In this document: piece after piece, positions 35,499-46,040 of the stretch
How positions within the stretch are numbered: position 1 is the stretch's first letter
Layout of the letters: every line of letters starts with the position of its first letter
Assembly (NCBI GenBank): GCA_038363925.1
Contig: JAQQWL010000003.1
Span: 930,001 to 994,000, forward strand
Length of the DNA stretch: 64,000 bases
From: Apiospora phragmitis
Taxonomy: Eukaryota; Ascomycota; Sordariomycetes; Amphisphaeriales; Apiosporaceae
Direction: 5' to 3'
The notes under the pieces: generated by a model
Databases searched by the model: none
What the model was told of the DNA's origin: nothing
Seen by the model: the letters and a program-made list of their open reading frames with translations, nothing else
Made by a program: the position numbers and the translations under genes

Positions 35499-37360
35499 AC
35501 GTATCCCACAAGCGAATGTCCCATATAAGCGAATATCCCACTTTTATAAATTTCCTTATAGCCTTAACCTTTTTTTATATTCTTTTACGTCCGAAAATGC
35601 CACAACTTTAAAAAGAGAGTAATATAATTCTAACGCTTTAAGCGCTCTAGGAAGACTTAACTTTAAGCGCACGAAAGGCTGTATTAATTTATTACGTCTT
35701 ATTAAAAACCTTATAGCGTAAATAAAATGGTTAACCTATACGACGCGAAATATTTACAAATTCTCGAAAGCTTTTAAATTCCGAAAAAGATATGATTATT
35801 TAATATATTATTAATTTAAATACGCGATCGTTTTTTTACCGGTTAAATAATATAAAAGATATAGCGAATCGATTATTTAGTTTACGCGACGCGGGACGTG
35901 TCGGCGTTAATTAGGCCTTTAATTTCGTACGACGATAACTAGACCTCCGGACGCGTTTTAACCGAAGAATCGATTATTAAAAAATCCTTTATAAAGATCC
36001 CGACGCATATCGCGCGTAGTTTACCCTCGTACGGAATATAATTTATAAATACGGGATTTAAAAGGAAGATATTTATAACTTCGATAAGACCGGCTTTTTT
36101 ATAGGCTAAATCTCGTTCGAAATAATCGTAACTACCTCCGATCAACGCGGAAGGCTTAGGGTAATATAATAAAGGAATTAGGAATAAGTTATAATTATTT
36201 AGGGCGTTAAATTATACGGTTACGCTATTCCTTCGTATATTATTTTTACCGGGAAAACGCACCTCTCTTCTTAATACGAAAATAGCTTATTATTAAAGGA
36301 CTAGGTGATTATAGTTATTAAAAATAATTAAACTACGAATAAAAAAAGCGAGGATTAAATTCGATACTTTAATTAATATATTAGGTTTTATACGAAAGGT
36401 CGTTATCGTTTCTTAATCTTGGACGGCTACGAAAGCTATTACTTAATAATTTTCGAGCTCTATTATAAAAAGAACTCGATTATTATACTTTATATACCTT
36501 CTTATTCGTTATATAAGCTCTAGCCTTTTAACATCGGCTGTTTTTATACATTAAAAAAGGCGTATGAGAAAGAAATTAAATATTTTATACGGGCGTATAT
36601 TACTTATATCTTAAAGGAGGACTTCCTACTAGCGTTTTTAAAAGCGTTCTAAACGATTTTCACCGTTTCGAATATACGAGGAGGCTTTCAAAAGATAGGA
36701 CTTATCTCGTACAATCCGGAATATATTATTTTATAATTAGATATAAAGCTACGTATTTTAATACCTCCGGGGACGTCTTCCGGCCTATTTATTCCTTAAA
36801 AATTAAAAACCTTAAATAACCCGATTAAAGCCTAATTTCAAACCGAATACGTTTAAAACCGTATCGTATAATATTAAAATAACTCTCCGATATTTATTTT
36901 AATTAACTTTAATTAGATCATAAAAATTATAATATATATTATATACCGAGTTACTTTTTTAAAAAAATAAAAACGTAACACTTCGAAAAATAAATAAAAT
37001 ATTTAGCCGGCGCCGCCGTACGAAAAAAAAACGACTATAAAATAAAAGATCACTTCGTATATAAACTAAAAAAAACCTATAGTTTTAAAAAAACGTTAAT
37101 AAACAGTTATAAAACGAATCGCATCGAAAAAGTAATTATACGAGAACGTTTAGAACACGTTTATAACGCTATAAAATCTACGGAGAGCCCGGGTATAATA
37201 CACGTATTTATTAAAATAATATAGAAATATCTAGAAATAAAAATTCCGATTAATTTTAATATATTAAATACGTTATAATAAAATTAATTTATATTTTATT
37301 AAAAAAGGTATAAAAGAATAGGATATTCGTTTATATAAGATATTCGCTTATAAGATACGT
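35499..37360 (+). mobile_element. pogo/Fot1-like DNA transposon, complete ends, RIP-degraded transposase
   Basis: The element is 1,862 bp. Terminal inverted repeats: the left end ACGTATCCCACAAGCGAATG matches the reverse complement of the right end, and both are flanked by the TA target duplication (35497-35498 and 37361-37362). A broken plus-strand transposase is visible: EDIYNFDKTGFFIG (first Asp box) around 36070, GYAIPSYIIFTGK around 36225, LDGYESYYLIIF around 36420 and NIGCFYTLKKAYEKE around 36540, the order of a pogo DD-D domain. His and Gln codons are replaced by Tyr and stops, as RIP predicts. It inserted into Gypsy element b. A second, partial copy is at 50818-51422. Confidence 0.9.
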
Positions 37361-38492
37361 TAATAATATACAACTCTTAAAGTTTTATCTCTTATTTTTA
37401 AACCTCTTTACTTTTTCGTTAAAGCTTCTTACGAATAACATGTTTATTAATAATAGATCGCTTCGATAGCTTATTTTAAATAATAAAGTCGAGAGCGGCT
37501 CCGATATCGAATCGATTACGACGATTTAAAGAAGCCATGTGTATTTATATTAAATAAACTACTTAAATTTTAATAAAAGTTTTAAAAGAATAATACCTAG
37601 TAATAAAATAAGAATAAGAAATTTTATATATAAGAAGACCGTTTATTAACGAAGTTAAAAGAATTTTAAAAGGGAAAAACAGGGCAAGTTCGTTAGAAGG
37701 TTTTTATAAGCATTTATCTTCGGCTCCATAGAGCTATATTCGGAGCTTCTACTTCGTATAGGATTACCCCTAACTCCATTTTCCGCCTAACTCTAAAAGT
37801 AGTGCTTTATTCGTATCCACAACTGCCCAAGTGGTTAATAGCTCCTGGTATACTGTAATAGTTTATTTTTAATAGCTCCGTTATCGTAATGGATAAATCG
37901 GAGGGACCTGAGCAGGAGTAAGTAATACTAAGGCTATCCAAGCCGAACCTGAGCCGACTTAAGCGAAGCCTGAGCAAAAGCGGCGAGAGGTTATGTAATT
38001 ACTAGCGTCTAGATTAACGTTAGATAATAGAAATGTTTTCCTTTTAAAAAATATTATTATTATATAAAAGTGGAGCTCTTAGTTAAGAGTCTCCTGCTTA
38101 TTAACTAATTTTATTTATCTATATATAGCAGCTTATATTAATTCTCTTTTAATTTTTTTATTCTTTTAAATAAGACTATTAAATATATTATTATCTACTC
38201 TTTAATTATATAATAACTATATATTAAATAAATTACTTAAGGCCGGAGTTAAAAGTATAGCAGTATAAATAAAATATAAATAAACTTCTTAATAAATTAA
38301 TATAATAAGAAAATTAGTTCACGTACTAGTTTCGTTTATTATGTAGCACCCATTTTTAACGAGGGTTCTGTTCGAAATAATAGCAACAAACAGCGAGTAA
38401 ATTAAAATATATTCCGTAATGCGTTAGGCCATCTATGGACTATAGTAGGGGGGGCACCATAGGGGCGAGGAGGAAATCGTTAGAGCTTCCAT
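37361..38492. other. AT-rich DNA between the pogo element and island 2
   Basis: Mixed RIP-like sequence with a GC-richer stretch at 37830-37995 (CCTGAGCAGGAGTAAG, CCTGAGCAAAAGCGGCGAG). It does not clearly resume elements a or b, so their right parts were deleted or lie elsewhere. A tRNA-like box-A string at 37827 was rejected. Composition becomes normal near 38400. Confidence 0.4.
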
Positions 38493-39000
38493 TCATTCCT
38501 TTTGACCACTATCAGTTGGGCCATCAAGGACGAGAGCGGCTTGAGGCCCGGTACGAAGACGCCGCCGCTTCGCCGCTACGTTTCTAGAGCCGCCAGGCTT
38601 GTCATTAGAAAAGGCGACCATGTGGTTTCTCTTTTCAATTTCCGCCCACTCTTTAAACTGCACGCGTACAGCCGTGGATTCCACGAGCCAGAGCTCACCA
38701 CATATCGTAGAAAAGTTGCGTCGCGGGTCCTCCTGGTGGGACACGGCTCGGACCCGGTCTCGATTGGCCCGGCGCCATAGCATGAAGGCGTTTAGGGGCT
38801 TCTTGATCCTGCCGCAGCTCGCAAACCGCGCTTGTTCCTGGTGCCGGACCTCCGACGACCGGTGGACGTAGGCTTCCATAATCCATGAGCGCAATGTTTT
38901 CCCAGGCACTAGTCAGCTTCTTCCACGATTCCTCGAGTCCGGCTAAGCGGCCGGGGGCAATCTCTACCGTCCCTGGCTTTGGTGACTGATCAAGAGTCAT
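38493..39000 (-). pseudogene. MATA-type HMG-box protein, probable frameshift
   Basis: The frame 38909-38493 encodes a MATA_HMG DNA-binding box: GRIKKPLNAFMLWRRANRDR, then ICGELW, VRVQFKEWAEIEKRNHMVAF and a basic tail KRRRLRTG. This class includes mating-type and related HMG regulators, but the sequence is not close to MAT1-2-1 as I know it. A second frame from the ATG at 39000 gives a sensible N-terminus (LEESWKKLTSAWENIALMD) offset by one base, and the HMG frame has TGA just upstream of 38909. The two must join through a one-base loss or an intron I cannot place. Possible upstream exons at 39253-39520 are unproven. Confidence 0.65.
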
Positions 39001-41551
39001 CTCAGACCATGCGGCAAAACTGGAAGTATCATGTCTTGGACCCTCGTCCGCCTCGGTGCTGAGGGATTCGTTGAAAATCGTTGGTGGAATTTCGGTACCG
39101 TAGGAGTATGCCGTGTGCTGAAGTGCATTAAGGTCAGACCTAACTCACGTAGGCTAGAGGAAGCTACTTACCAGGCCATCGTTATGACGTTCTACCTTCC
39201 ATTCACTGGACTCTAGATGCGGGGTGGGCCCGTATGGCGGCTGCTGCGCCTGTCAGTCTCGACCTTGAATAAAAGGAGTGAACTCTGGTACCGGCAAAGA
39301 AAGATGTTCATCCAGATCGACCATCCCGGGGCCGAGGACCGGTAAAAGGTATGGAGTGGCCGGCAGCCCTTGGGACAGGAGTGTCATTGCGGGAACGCAA
39401 TCGCACAGTGGGCCGTTGGCTTTCGGGATCCATTGGTCTTGATGCGCAAGGGGTTGTACTGCTTGATCCATCGTTGGTAGGTCGACAGTTTGCGGCGTAA
39501 CCCGGGCAAGAAGGCTGCAATGCTAAGGTCGTGCTTACTATTTACACCCCGCAACTCTTGTATCCTACCGGGTTGCTATTTGTCTATTTCTAACACAAAG
39601 GACCTGGACAGTTGATAAGTGGCTGAAGCGTTTGTTTTCATGAGTGATTCCCATGCCGGAATGAGATGGGTGTATCACAAGGGGTTCTTGTGGGGTTGTC
39701 AAAGAGGAGCCACAAGCCGAGGCGAGGCAGGAATTAGAGTACTCTGTAGAGTATACCCACACGCACACGCGTGGGGGTTGCTTGATGGCAGTGCGTCCGG
39801 TCGAGCATGGCACCCATGTCGGTACGTTCGCAAGGAATGGCAAAAGTACATAGGCCGTGGGTGCACGAGCCAGATCCGCGAAAGGACTTTTGAATACCTA
39901 CAGGAGCTAGAAGTGGATGCAAAACTGGATTACCGGGGACTGGATTTCATCTGTCTAGAAGTATCGACTTGTATCTATGTATGGGAGAGGATAGTGGAAC
40001 CTACTATGGGAAGTCGTCAGGTCGGACACTTTGGTGCACATCGTCATGCTATAAGTGGGTATCAAATTGGGATAAATTGGAAAAAGAAACCGGACCCAAC
40101 TGGAAGGTCTGCTAGACTGGTCGGATATAATAGAGCTCGTAGCACTCAGGCATATCTTATCTAATCTAATCTAATCTAATCTAATCTAATCTAATCTCGC
40201 TATCTTGGCTCACGCACCACTCTAGTAAACAAGAAACGTATAAAGCGCCTGTAAGGAAGCAGATTCATTGGCTAACGTCGCCTCGGCCGTTTCCGCCGTT
40301 CCGGCTCGTACGTTTCCATATGACGGTATCTGGCACTAACAGTCAGAGAAATTCTTTGCAAGGGTCGATTTCTGGCGCACTGGAGGCCACGGGGGCTGTC
40401 TTCAGGGATCCAAAGCGACGCGAATTTGTGATCACCGATCATTTTCGACACCTGTTCAGTCACCATTGCTATAGCCTGAAGTTGATGCCTAGAAATATCA
40501 GCGTTAGGATCTCTAGAAGTGTTACTACACGTACCTCATAAGCTTCGATCGTATCCGAAGGCTGGGCTTAGCAGAAACAGATGCTGCTGCTTGACCGTCT
40601 GCGGAGTCGAAAATCCTCCATACGCGGCATTTTTTGATCTCATCCAAGCTTCGTAATCCGTGGAGAAGTATGCGACAATCAACGTTTGTCAACTTTGGTG
40701 GCTTGGTTGACCTTGTCGGCTTCGTTGTCCGTTTCTATGTCGGTTTGCGTGGTGATTGTGCATGGGGCTACGGCTACAGCTTAGCCTCTGGCAAGCGACA
40801 TTTAGATATTGATAGATTATAACATACATATCATTTCAAAGATACCTAAAACTCGTACCACTTGCTTTCGTGACAGGTTTAGTTGACTCAGCTGCGGCCT
40901 TACCATTGGTATTTCCAGGGCCTTGTCGCTGTGTATGCGAAGGCGCACGGACGCCAGGCGCGAGCCGGGTACCGACACTGACTAACCTAGCCTAGCGACC
41001 GATCAACTAATGCGTACTGTACATCTGGGCCCACCACGGCCACATGGCCACTAGACCTACTTGGTTGAGGGCCCCACTCCATGCACTGCTTCCAAAGGTC
41101 GTCGACCTACAACTAGCTTCCCGCAATTCACGTTACAGACAACCCATCATCCAGATCTCTCCATATGTCTTTCGAGTAGCAATCCTCGGAGCGAGTCCAA
41201 TAGCCCGCTTTTAACCGACCCACCACCGCCTGCAACCGAGAAATTATGAAGAAGACTGTGTGGCCTATATCGAGCTTGTCCAGGAACGTGGCCGCTGGAC
41301 TCCGCCGGCTCGTGTCAACACCCATAGAATCAACGACACATGCTCCGGTAGCCGTAGAATTTGGCGGCTCCTACACAGTCCCCCAACTCTCACATCCCTC
41401 ATGCAGGCCCCACTCCGCCGCGGCACATTTTTTTGCGATACGGGCAACCTGACCGCGACGAGCCGCTTTTCCCCGCGTCGTTTGGGGCCAAGATAGCGAA
41501 ATGTGAGGTAAGCGCGTCCACGCCGCATTAGAACAGGACCAGCTACTACGA
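39001..41551. other. Intergenic, no confident gene
   Basis: Open frames at 39253-39520 (minus), 39619-40164 (plus) and 41246-41452 (plus) are not recognisable. The last could hold a 5' exon of the RNase III gene. A pentanucleotide repeat is listed separately. Confidence 0.35.
40161..40195. repeat. Microsatellite, 7 copies of CTAAT
   Basis: Perfect pentanucleotide array, flanked by partial units on both sides. Confidence 0.95.
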
Positions 41552-42181
41552 ATGCTAAGACTGGGCACGCGGGATACCGAATCGTAGGAGATCCTAGGCT
41601 ACACCTTCAAGTGCAAGCCCCTCCTCGCCGAGGCCTTGACCCCGGAGGGCGGCGAGGTCTACTATCTCGGCAGCGGGCGCAGTTACGCGACGCACGCGAG
41701 CAGCCGCCTCGCCATCTACGGCGACGCTCTTATGCGGGCTTACATGGCGCGGCAGTGGCTGCGGTGCCCGCCGCCGGCAGAGGCGACGAGTTCGAACCGC
41801 AGCTGGGACCTTGCGACTTCCTATCACCTCAGCAACCGCACGCTTGCGTCCGCGGCTCAGAGACTGAAGCTCTCTGAGTGCATGCACGCGAAGCCGCGGG
41901 TCCAGGGACTGCCAGGGGGCTGGGCGCAGGCGCAGACCGTCGAGGCCCTCGCGGCGGCGGCGTATCTGGACGGCGGCGATCGTGCGCTTGTCCAGGTGAT
42001 GAAGCTCCTAGGACTTGATGGGGTGTTCCACAGAGGCGACTTGGCACTCGGATCTTGCGAGGGTCAGCAGGGAAAGAGGATTGCAACCGATTTAAGGGAC
42101 AAGGTCGACTCGGCGATTCGAGCGGATCAGGTCGTGCAGGACCGGCCCGAAGATGAGGGGTTGCTGGATTTGATGATCTAA
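41552..42181 (+). pseudogene. RNase III-domain protein, TAG near the start
   Basis: This resembles small fungal RNase III-domain proteins that lack a dsRNA-binding domain. Features are EILGYTFKCKPLLAEALTP (first helix), SRLAIYGDALMRAY with the conserved GDA aspartate, LSNRTLASAAQRLKL and TVEALAAAAYLDGG with the second acidic residue. It ends DEGLLDLMI at 42181. From the ATG at 41552 (MLRLGTRDTES) a TAG at 41585-41587 interrupts the frame just before EILGY, where homologues have Val, Gln or Glu. The first true exon may lie upstream and is not located. Activity cannot be inferred. Confidence 0.75.
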
Positions 42182-42421
42182 GACCGAGGTATAAACATGG
42201 CGTGTATATTTGAATTACTTGTAACATACCATATGGGAAGAGTCAGTTTCTTGTCGTACTGAGATGGCCATCATAGCCCAAGCTTCTCCAGCACCCAGAA
42301 CGATAATAGCTGAAACAACTGTCAGCAGACGCTCAAGCGCCATAGCGGCAGGTTGAACTCGGTGGCCTTCTCGCTGCAAACGAAATTGATACATATAGAC
42401 AGTATATCTAGAATAACTGCC

Positions 42422-42840
42422 ATGACAATGTCAGGTCGCTACAATGCATTCCTTGATGATTAGGAACCGGAAGACGACGACATAGGTAAGTCGAGGGCCA
42501 AACATATGAAGGCCTTTCATTAGCTAATTGATCTAGGAACCAACAGTCATTGCTCTAGCGATGTGCTAGACAGCCCAGGCAGCCTCAAGGACTTTATCGA
42601 TGACTCGGCCTCGGACGAGAGCAGTTTCGCTGTGTCGGAGCAGTCCAGCACGTCGATATTCCCCCAGAGGAGCGATCGTCCTCCGATATTGGACAACTCT
42701 ACAGGCTACTTGCAAATCTACATAAAGCACTTGTCCTGCTTCAGAAGTCCATGGGGGTTGTGGAAGAGCTAGTACTACAGCAGACAGCGTCGCCAATTTC
42801 AGCGGAGGATAAGAGCAGGGAAAGCATACGAAGCGCATAG
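42422..42840 (+). pseudogene. Unrecognised acidic protein gene, two lesions
   Basis: Exon 1 (42422-42485) reads MTMSGRYNAFLDD, TAG (42461-42463), EPEDDDI. A 51-nt intron (GTAAGT, GCTAATTG branch, TCTAG; 42486-42536) joins in phase to an acidic Ser-rich exon (DFIDDSASDESSFAVSEQS). Before about 42700 the sense frame shifts by one base to IGQLYRLLANLHKALVLLQK, a likely coiled coil ending at the stop 42838-42840. The intact splice signals argue that this was a real gene. The family is unknown; such tails occur in fungal regulators, but I would not assign one. Confidence 0.45.
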
Positions 42841-43050
42841 AGGGCCTTGCAGATCTGGATATCCCTTTCATACAGACACATCCTGCGTCTTCGTTAGGAA
42901 ATTTATTGCAGAAGAGCCTTGGGAAGTTGTCATACACATCCGTCGTCTTATGGTAACTCCCTAATCTTCATACTTTGGTCTCAGTGTAGCCAACGAGTTT
43001 CAACACCTGCCAATGTATACCCCTCCGCAGGCTAGTAACCTGCTCACTTC

Positions 43051-43745
43051 CTATCTCGAAAGCAGCACACCGACGTTTGGGTCCTCTAACATCCTAGCCA
43101 TTTCACCACAATTTATACGTACCGATTTCCGATTCATGGCATTATACCCGCTGAACCTCTGCGTCTTCTCGCCCCAAACAAGCGGTACGGGAAACCCATA
43201 GCCTCCCGGCCGCACAATCAACGACAGGAAAGGCAGACCTGCTAACACATAGCACGAAAGGCCCTCACTAGTCCATGACTCTTGCTCAAGGCCGTCCCAC
43301 CACGATTTACCTCGTCGATTCCAACAAAAGCGTTGGGCCTCCGGTGCAATTCTGAAGACAACCTCGACGAGACTGAATAACACATTGTGCCAGGCGGCAC
43401 GAGCCGGAGGGCCTCTTGCGCGTTTGCGCCTTGATTTATCTGCTTGCCTTGCCTTCCGTTTCCGGCAAGGGGTACCTGAAATTTCCGCCTCAGCTACCTG
43501 TGAGACGTTCTCCTCCATCGACATTGATATGGTAGGATCTGACTGGGACCATGCGTAGTGCTCTCGCGAAAGCGATGCTACGGGGGAGATTGAATTCTCC
43601 AGGTCGTCCTACGCCGGAAGAGAGCCATTCACCTGCCCGATTCTGCCTAAGGATTGGCTGCATGATCGTGCAGAGCTCTTTACGTTGTAGCAGGGGTAGG
43701 AAGGTGAGTTGATATAATAATTGGCACGTGAACATGGAGGGTTGA
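43051..43745 (-). pseudogene. Unrecognised basic protein gene with one TAG
   Basis: One frame runs from about 43745 to the stop at 43051 with a single TAG at 43611-43609 (GSLPA*DDLENS). The first half is Ser/Asn-rich. A nuclear-localisation-like basic cluster (CRKRKARQADKSRRKRARG) lies around 43440-43480. A C-terminal globular part has HNVLFSLVEVVFRIAPEA and PFLSLIVRPGGYGFPV. An uninterrupted start is possible at 43524 (MSMEENVSQ). No family recognised. Nuclear location is inferred from the basic cluster only. Confidence 0.45.
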
Positions 43746-44040
43746 GTCAGAAAAAGACAGTAAGCCAACCGTAGCATAGATTGATCAAAAATACACACTC
43801 TCTTTTACTGTCTAATAAGATGTCTTATTCAGTCGTTGGGGTGAAAGGGGGTTGGCAAAGCCCCTCGTTCGCTGAGCACTTCCCTAGGGGTTATACGGCG
43901 GCTGGTTGATCCTACACATGAACGCCCCCCGCACCATTAGCAGTCACGGGGGCTATGAAGCACATTTTTGGTCCTGTCCAGAATCGGCCATTGTGTGCTC
44001 CCGAAATAGGGACTTCCGGCGAGAGGTTGCAGGCAAGGTA

Positions 44041-44556
44041 GTGTGAGTTCTAAAGAACCCACGTGTGAGCTTGAAGAACCGCAAAGCTATCAGGTCGAAT
44101 TCAAGGATTTCTTTGAAAAAGAGAACCATGATATCATTGATATGGGTATTTCCGGGAACGATTCAGCCACTAGCTTGAACTCTGGCAGATACTGGGCAAT
44201 ATTGAAAGTGGTGTTGATGATGGCATCGAAAGACGTCCTAAGAAAGCTGGCCCACTGGAGGAGCAGCCGGATCGGACCCCAGATGAGTGCCAAAATGACC
44301 GGCTTCACTTGGACAAAGACCTCTACAGAAGCCGCATACTCCCGAGCCGCTTTAGGTAGGGTTCGATCTTGGACAGGTGGCGGAGGTGGCCCTTCTTGCT
44401 CTGCTCTTCCTGCAACGCGTCCGTCGCATTGTAAACCTCGTCAATCGAGGTGGTTTGAAGGAACGGGCTGTAGACCGAATCATCCCCTGACTTGGTTTTC
44501 AAATATTGGATTGCGTCCTCGAAGGCCCGGTGGACAGGATCAGAGACTGCTGCCAT
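44041..44556 (-). pseudogene. N-terminal (DUF7708-type) fragment of a fungal NLR/STAND protein
   Basis: Starts at the ATG at 44556 (MAAVSDPVHRAFEDAIQYL). The domain motifs of fungal NACHT-protein N-termini follow across three frames: LSKIEPYLKRLG, then VEVFVQVKPVILALIWGPIR, INTTFNIAQYLPEF, and last INDIMVLFFKEILEFDLIAL. Two one-base losses separate them: near 44341-44343 (a GGGG run reduced to GGG on the coding strand) and near 44148. The sequence ends around 44041 without NACHT or repeat domains. Fungal NLRs act in non-self recognition; this piece is too short to signal. Confidence 0.75.
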
Positions 44557-46040
44557 TGCTACCGCGACAACTCCCTTGTTCGACGTGATGAGAAGAGTGT
44601 TGTTTAGGCAGCCTGGGCGAAGATTTTGGGATGTACTAGGATAAAATGGATGCGATAGATGGCGGGGTAAAGAGAGGCGGCTCGGAGGCCGCACAAGCAG
44701 CGCCTGCTGCAAGCCAACCTCCAGGGGGGCACAGCCACGGCACAGCCGGTGCGTGAAAAACGCAATGCCGAATCCAGGCAATCAATCAAGCCCATTCGAT
44801 CTCGATCTCGTCATCCGGCCCCCTTCCAGAGTAGGGGGGCCAAGTCACAGCCTACTTTGGATCCTTACTCGCCAGAGAAGGCGAATAGGTCCCCCCATGA
44901 CTCCGCGCTGCCTAAGAATGCCTAATGATTGAGACAACGATGAAAAACGCCTAATCTCATCTGGCTCCCCTGGACTGAGGAAGCCTTATGAGAGACCTAC
45001 GGTGCGGTGAGCCTATCGTGGGTCATTAAGTGCTTAGTGTCGCCACCGGATATGGCGATACGCCCATGTATGTCCAAGGTTGATTAGGTGGAAGTTCGCG
45101 AGCAAGAGTGTCTCAATCCAAATGATTTCATTGGCTCACACATAAACGCGGGGCTCCCCGGGTTGAGGTACTATCGTGTGACCAAAGTATCTTGCCCAGC
45201 CACTTCTACTGTTCGTGCTTCCGGCTGAATACAGACAGTAGACCTGCATGAATATGACTGGGCACTTCATATCCCTCAAGTATTCCGCAGTTCCACATGC
45301 ACTGTTTTGTGAAATTTAGCAAATACTCTGCACATTATAATTAGTACTCTTCCTTTCGAATTTCATTCAAACTGCAAACCATTGTGATGTCCAGTGGTGC
45401 ATGGGAAATTCTACGTGATCAAGGTATTTCGATAAGACAAAATCCAACCGCCAGAAGCCAGAGTTTCAACGATCAGTTATCCAGACGCACCTGATGCGGA
45501 GCTGATCAAGGTACTCAGGCACGGAAGGCCGCAAGTTGAAAAATGGGAACGGGCAGTTAACTAGCTACGAGTTCTCCATCAATCGGACGTGTTCAGCTGT
45601 CTTTGCGACAGCTGATGGCCTGATATCATCGAAGTAGTAGGCAAACCGCCCCTCCCCGATACAATCCCCATTTACTACTTCCTAACAGGCAAGGCACAAG
45701 GCATGTTGCATGTAAAAGAGAAGATTGGCAAGTACCCTACCCTGGTGTGTTATTTATTACAGGGCGAGAACGGGACTTGTTGAAACGGGGAATTGTTTAC
45801 CTTATGCGGAAGCTAAAAAGGGGAAATTGCAGTGAAGCCGGTGATGGGGACAAGTCAGTCCCCTGAGTGCTGCAAGAGAAACAGTAGTGAGGGTGAAGCT
45901 GTACGGGAAACTGTTTAACTCGGCATCGATGATGTGCTCTCAATTAAACATTAAAAGTAGGAAGAAAAGAAAAGGAAACCACTAGATCACATGAGCCGCT
46001 GATAAAGCCGTACAAACGATGCCGTAACAACTATATCTGA
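44557..46040. other. Intergenic, no gene seen
   Basis: Normal composition, no frame of note apart from the upstream extension of the NLR fragment frame to 44781, which looks non-native. Confidence 0.4.

Noticed and set aside
37827..37870. tRNA-like box A string (TGCCCAAGTGGTTAA)
   Set aside because: No box B, no acceptor or T-stem pairing downstream; not a tRNA gene.
39619..40164. 181-codon open frame, plus strand
   Set aside because: No Met start in good context, no recognisable domain, ends in the CTAAT repeat; likely chance.
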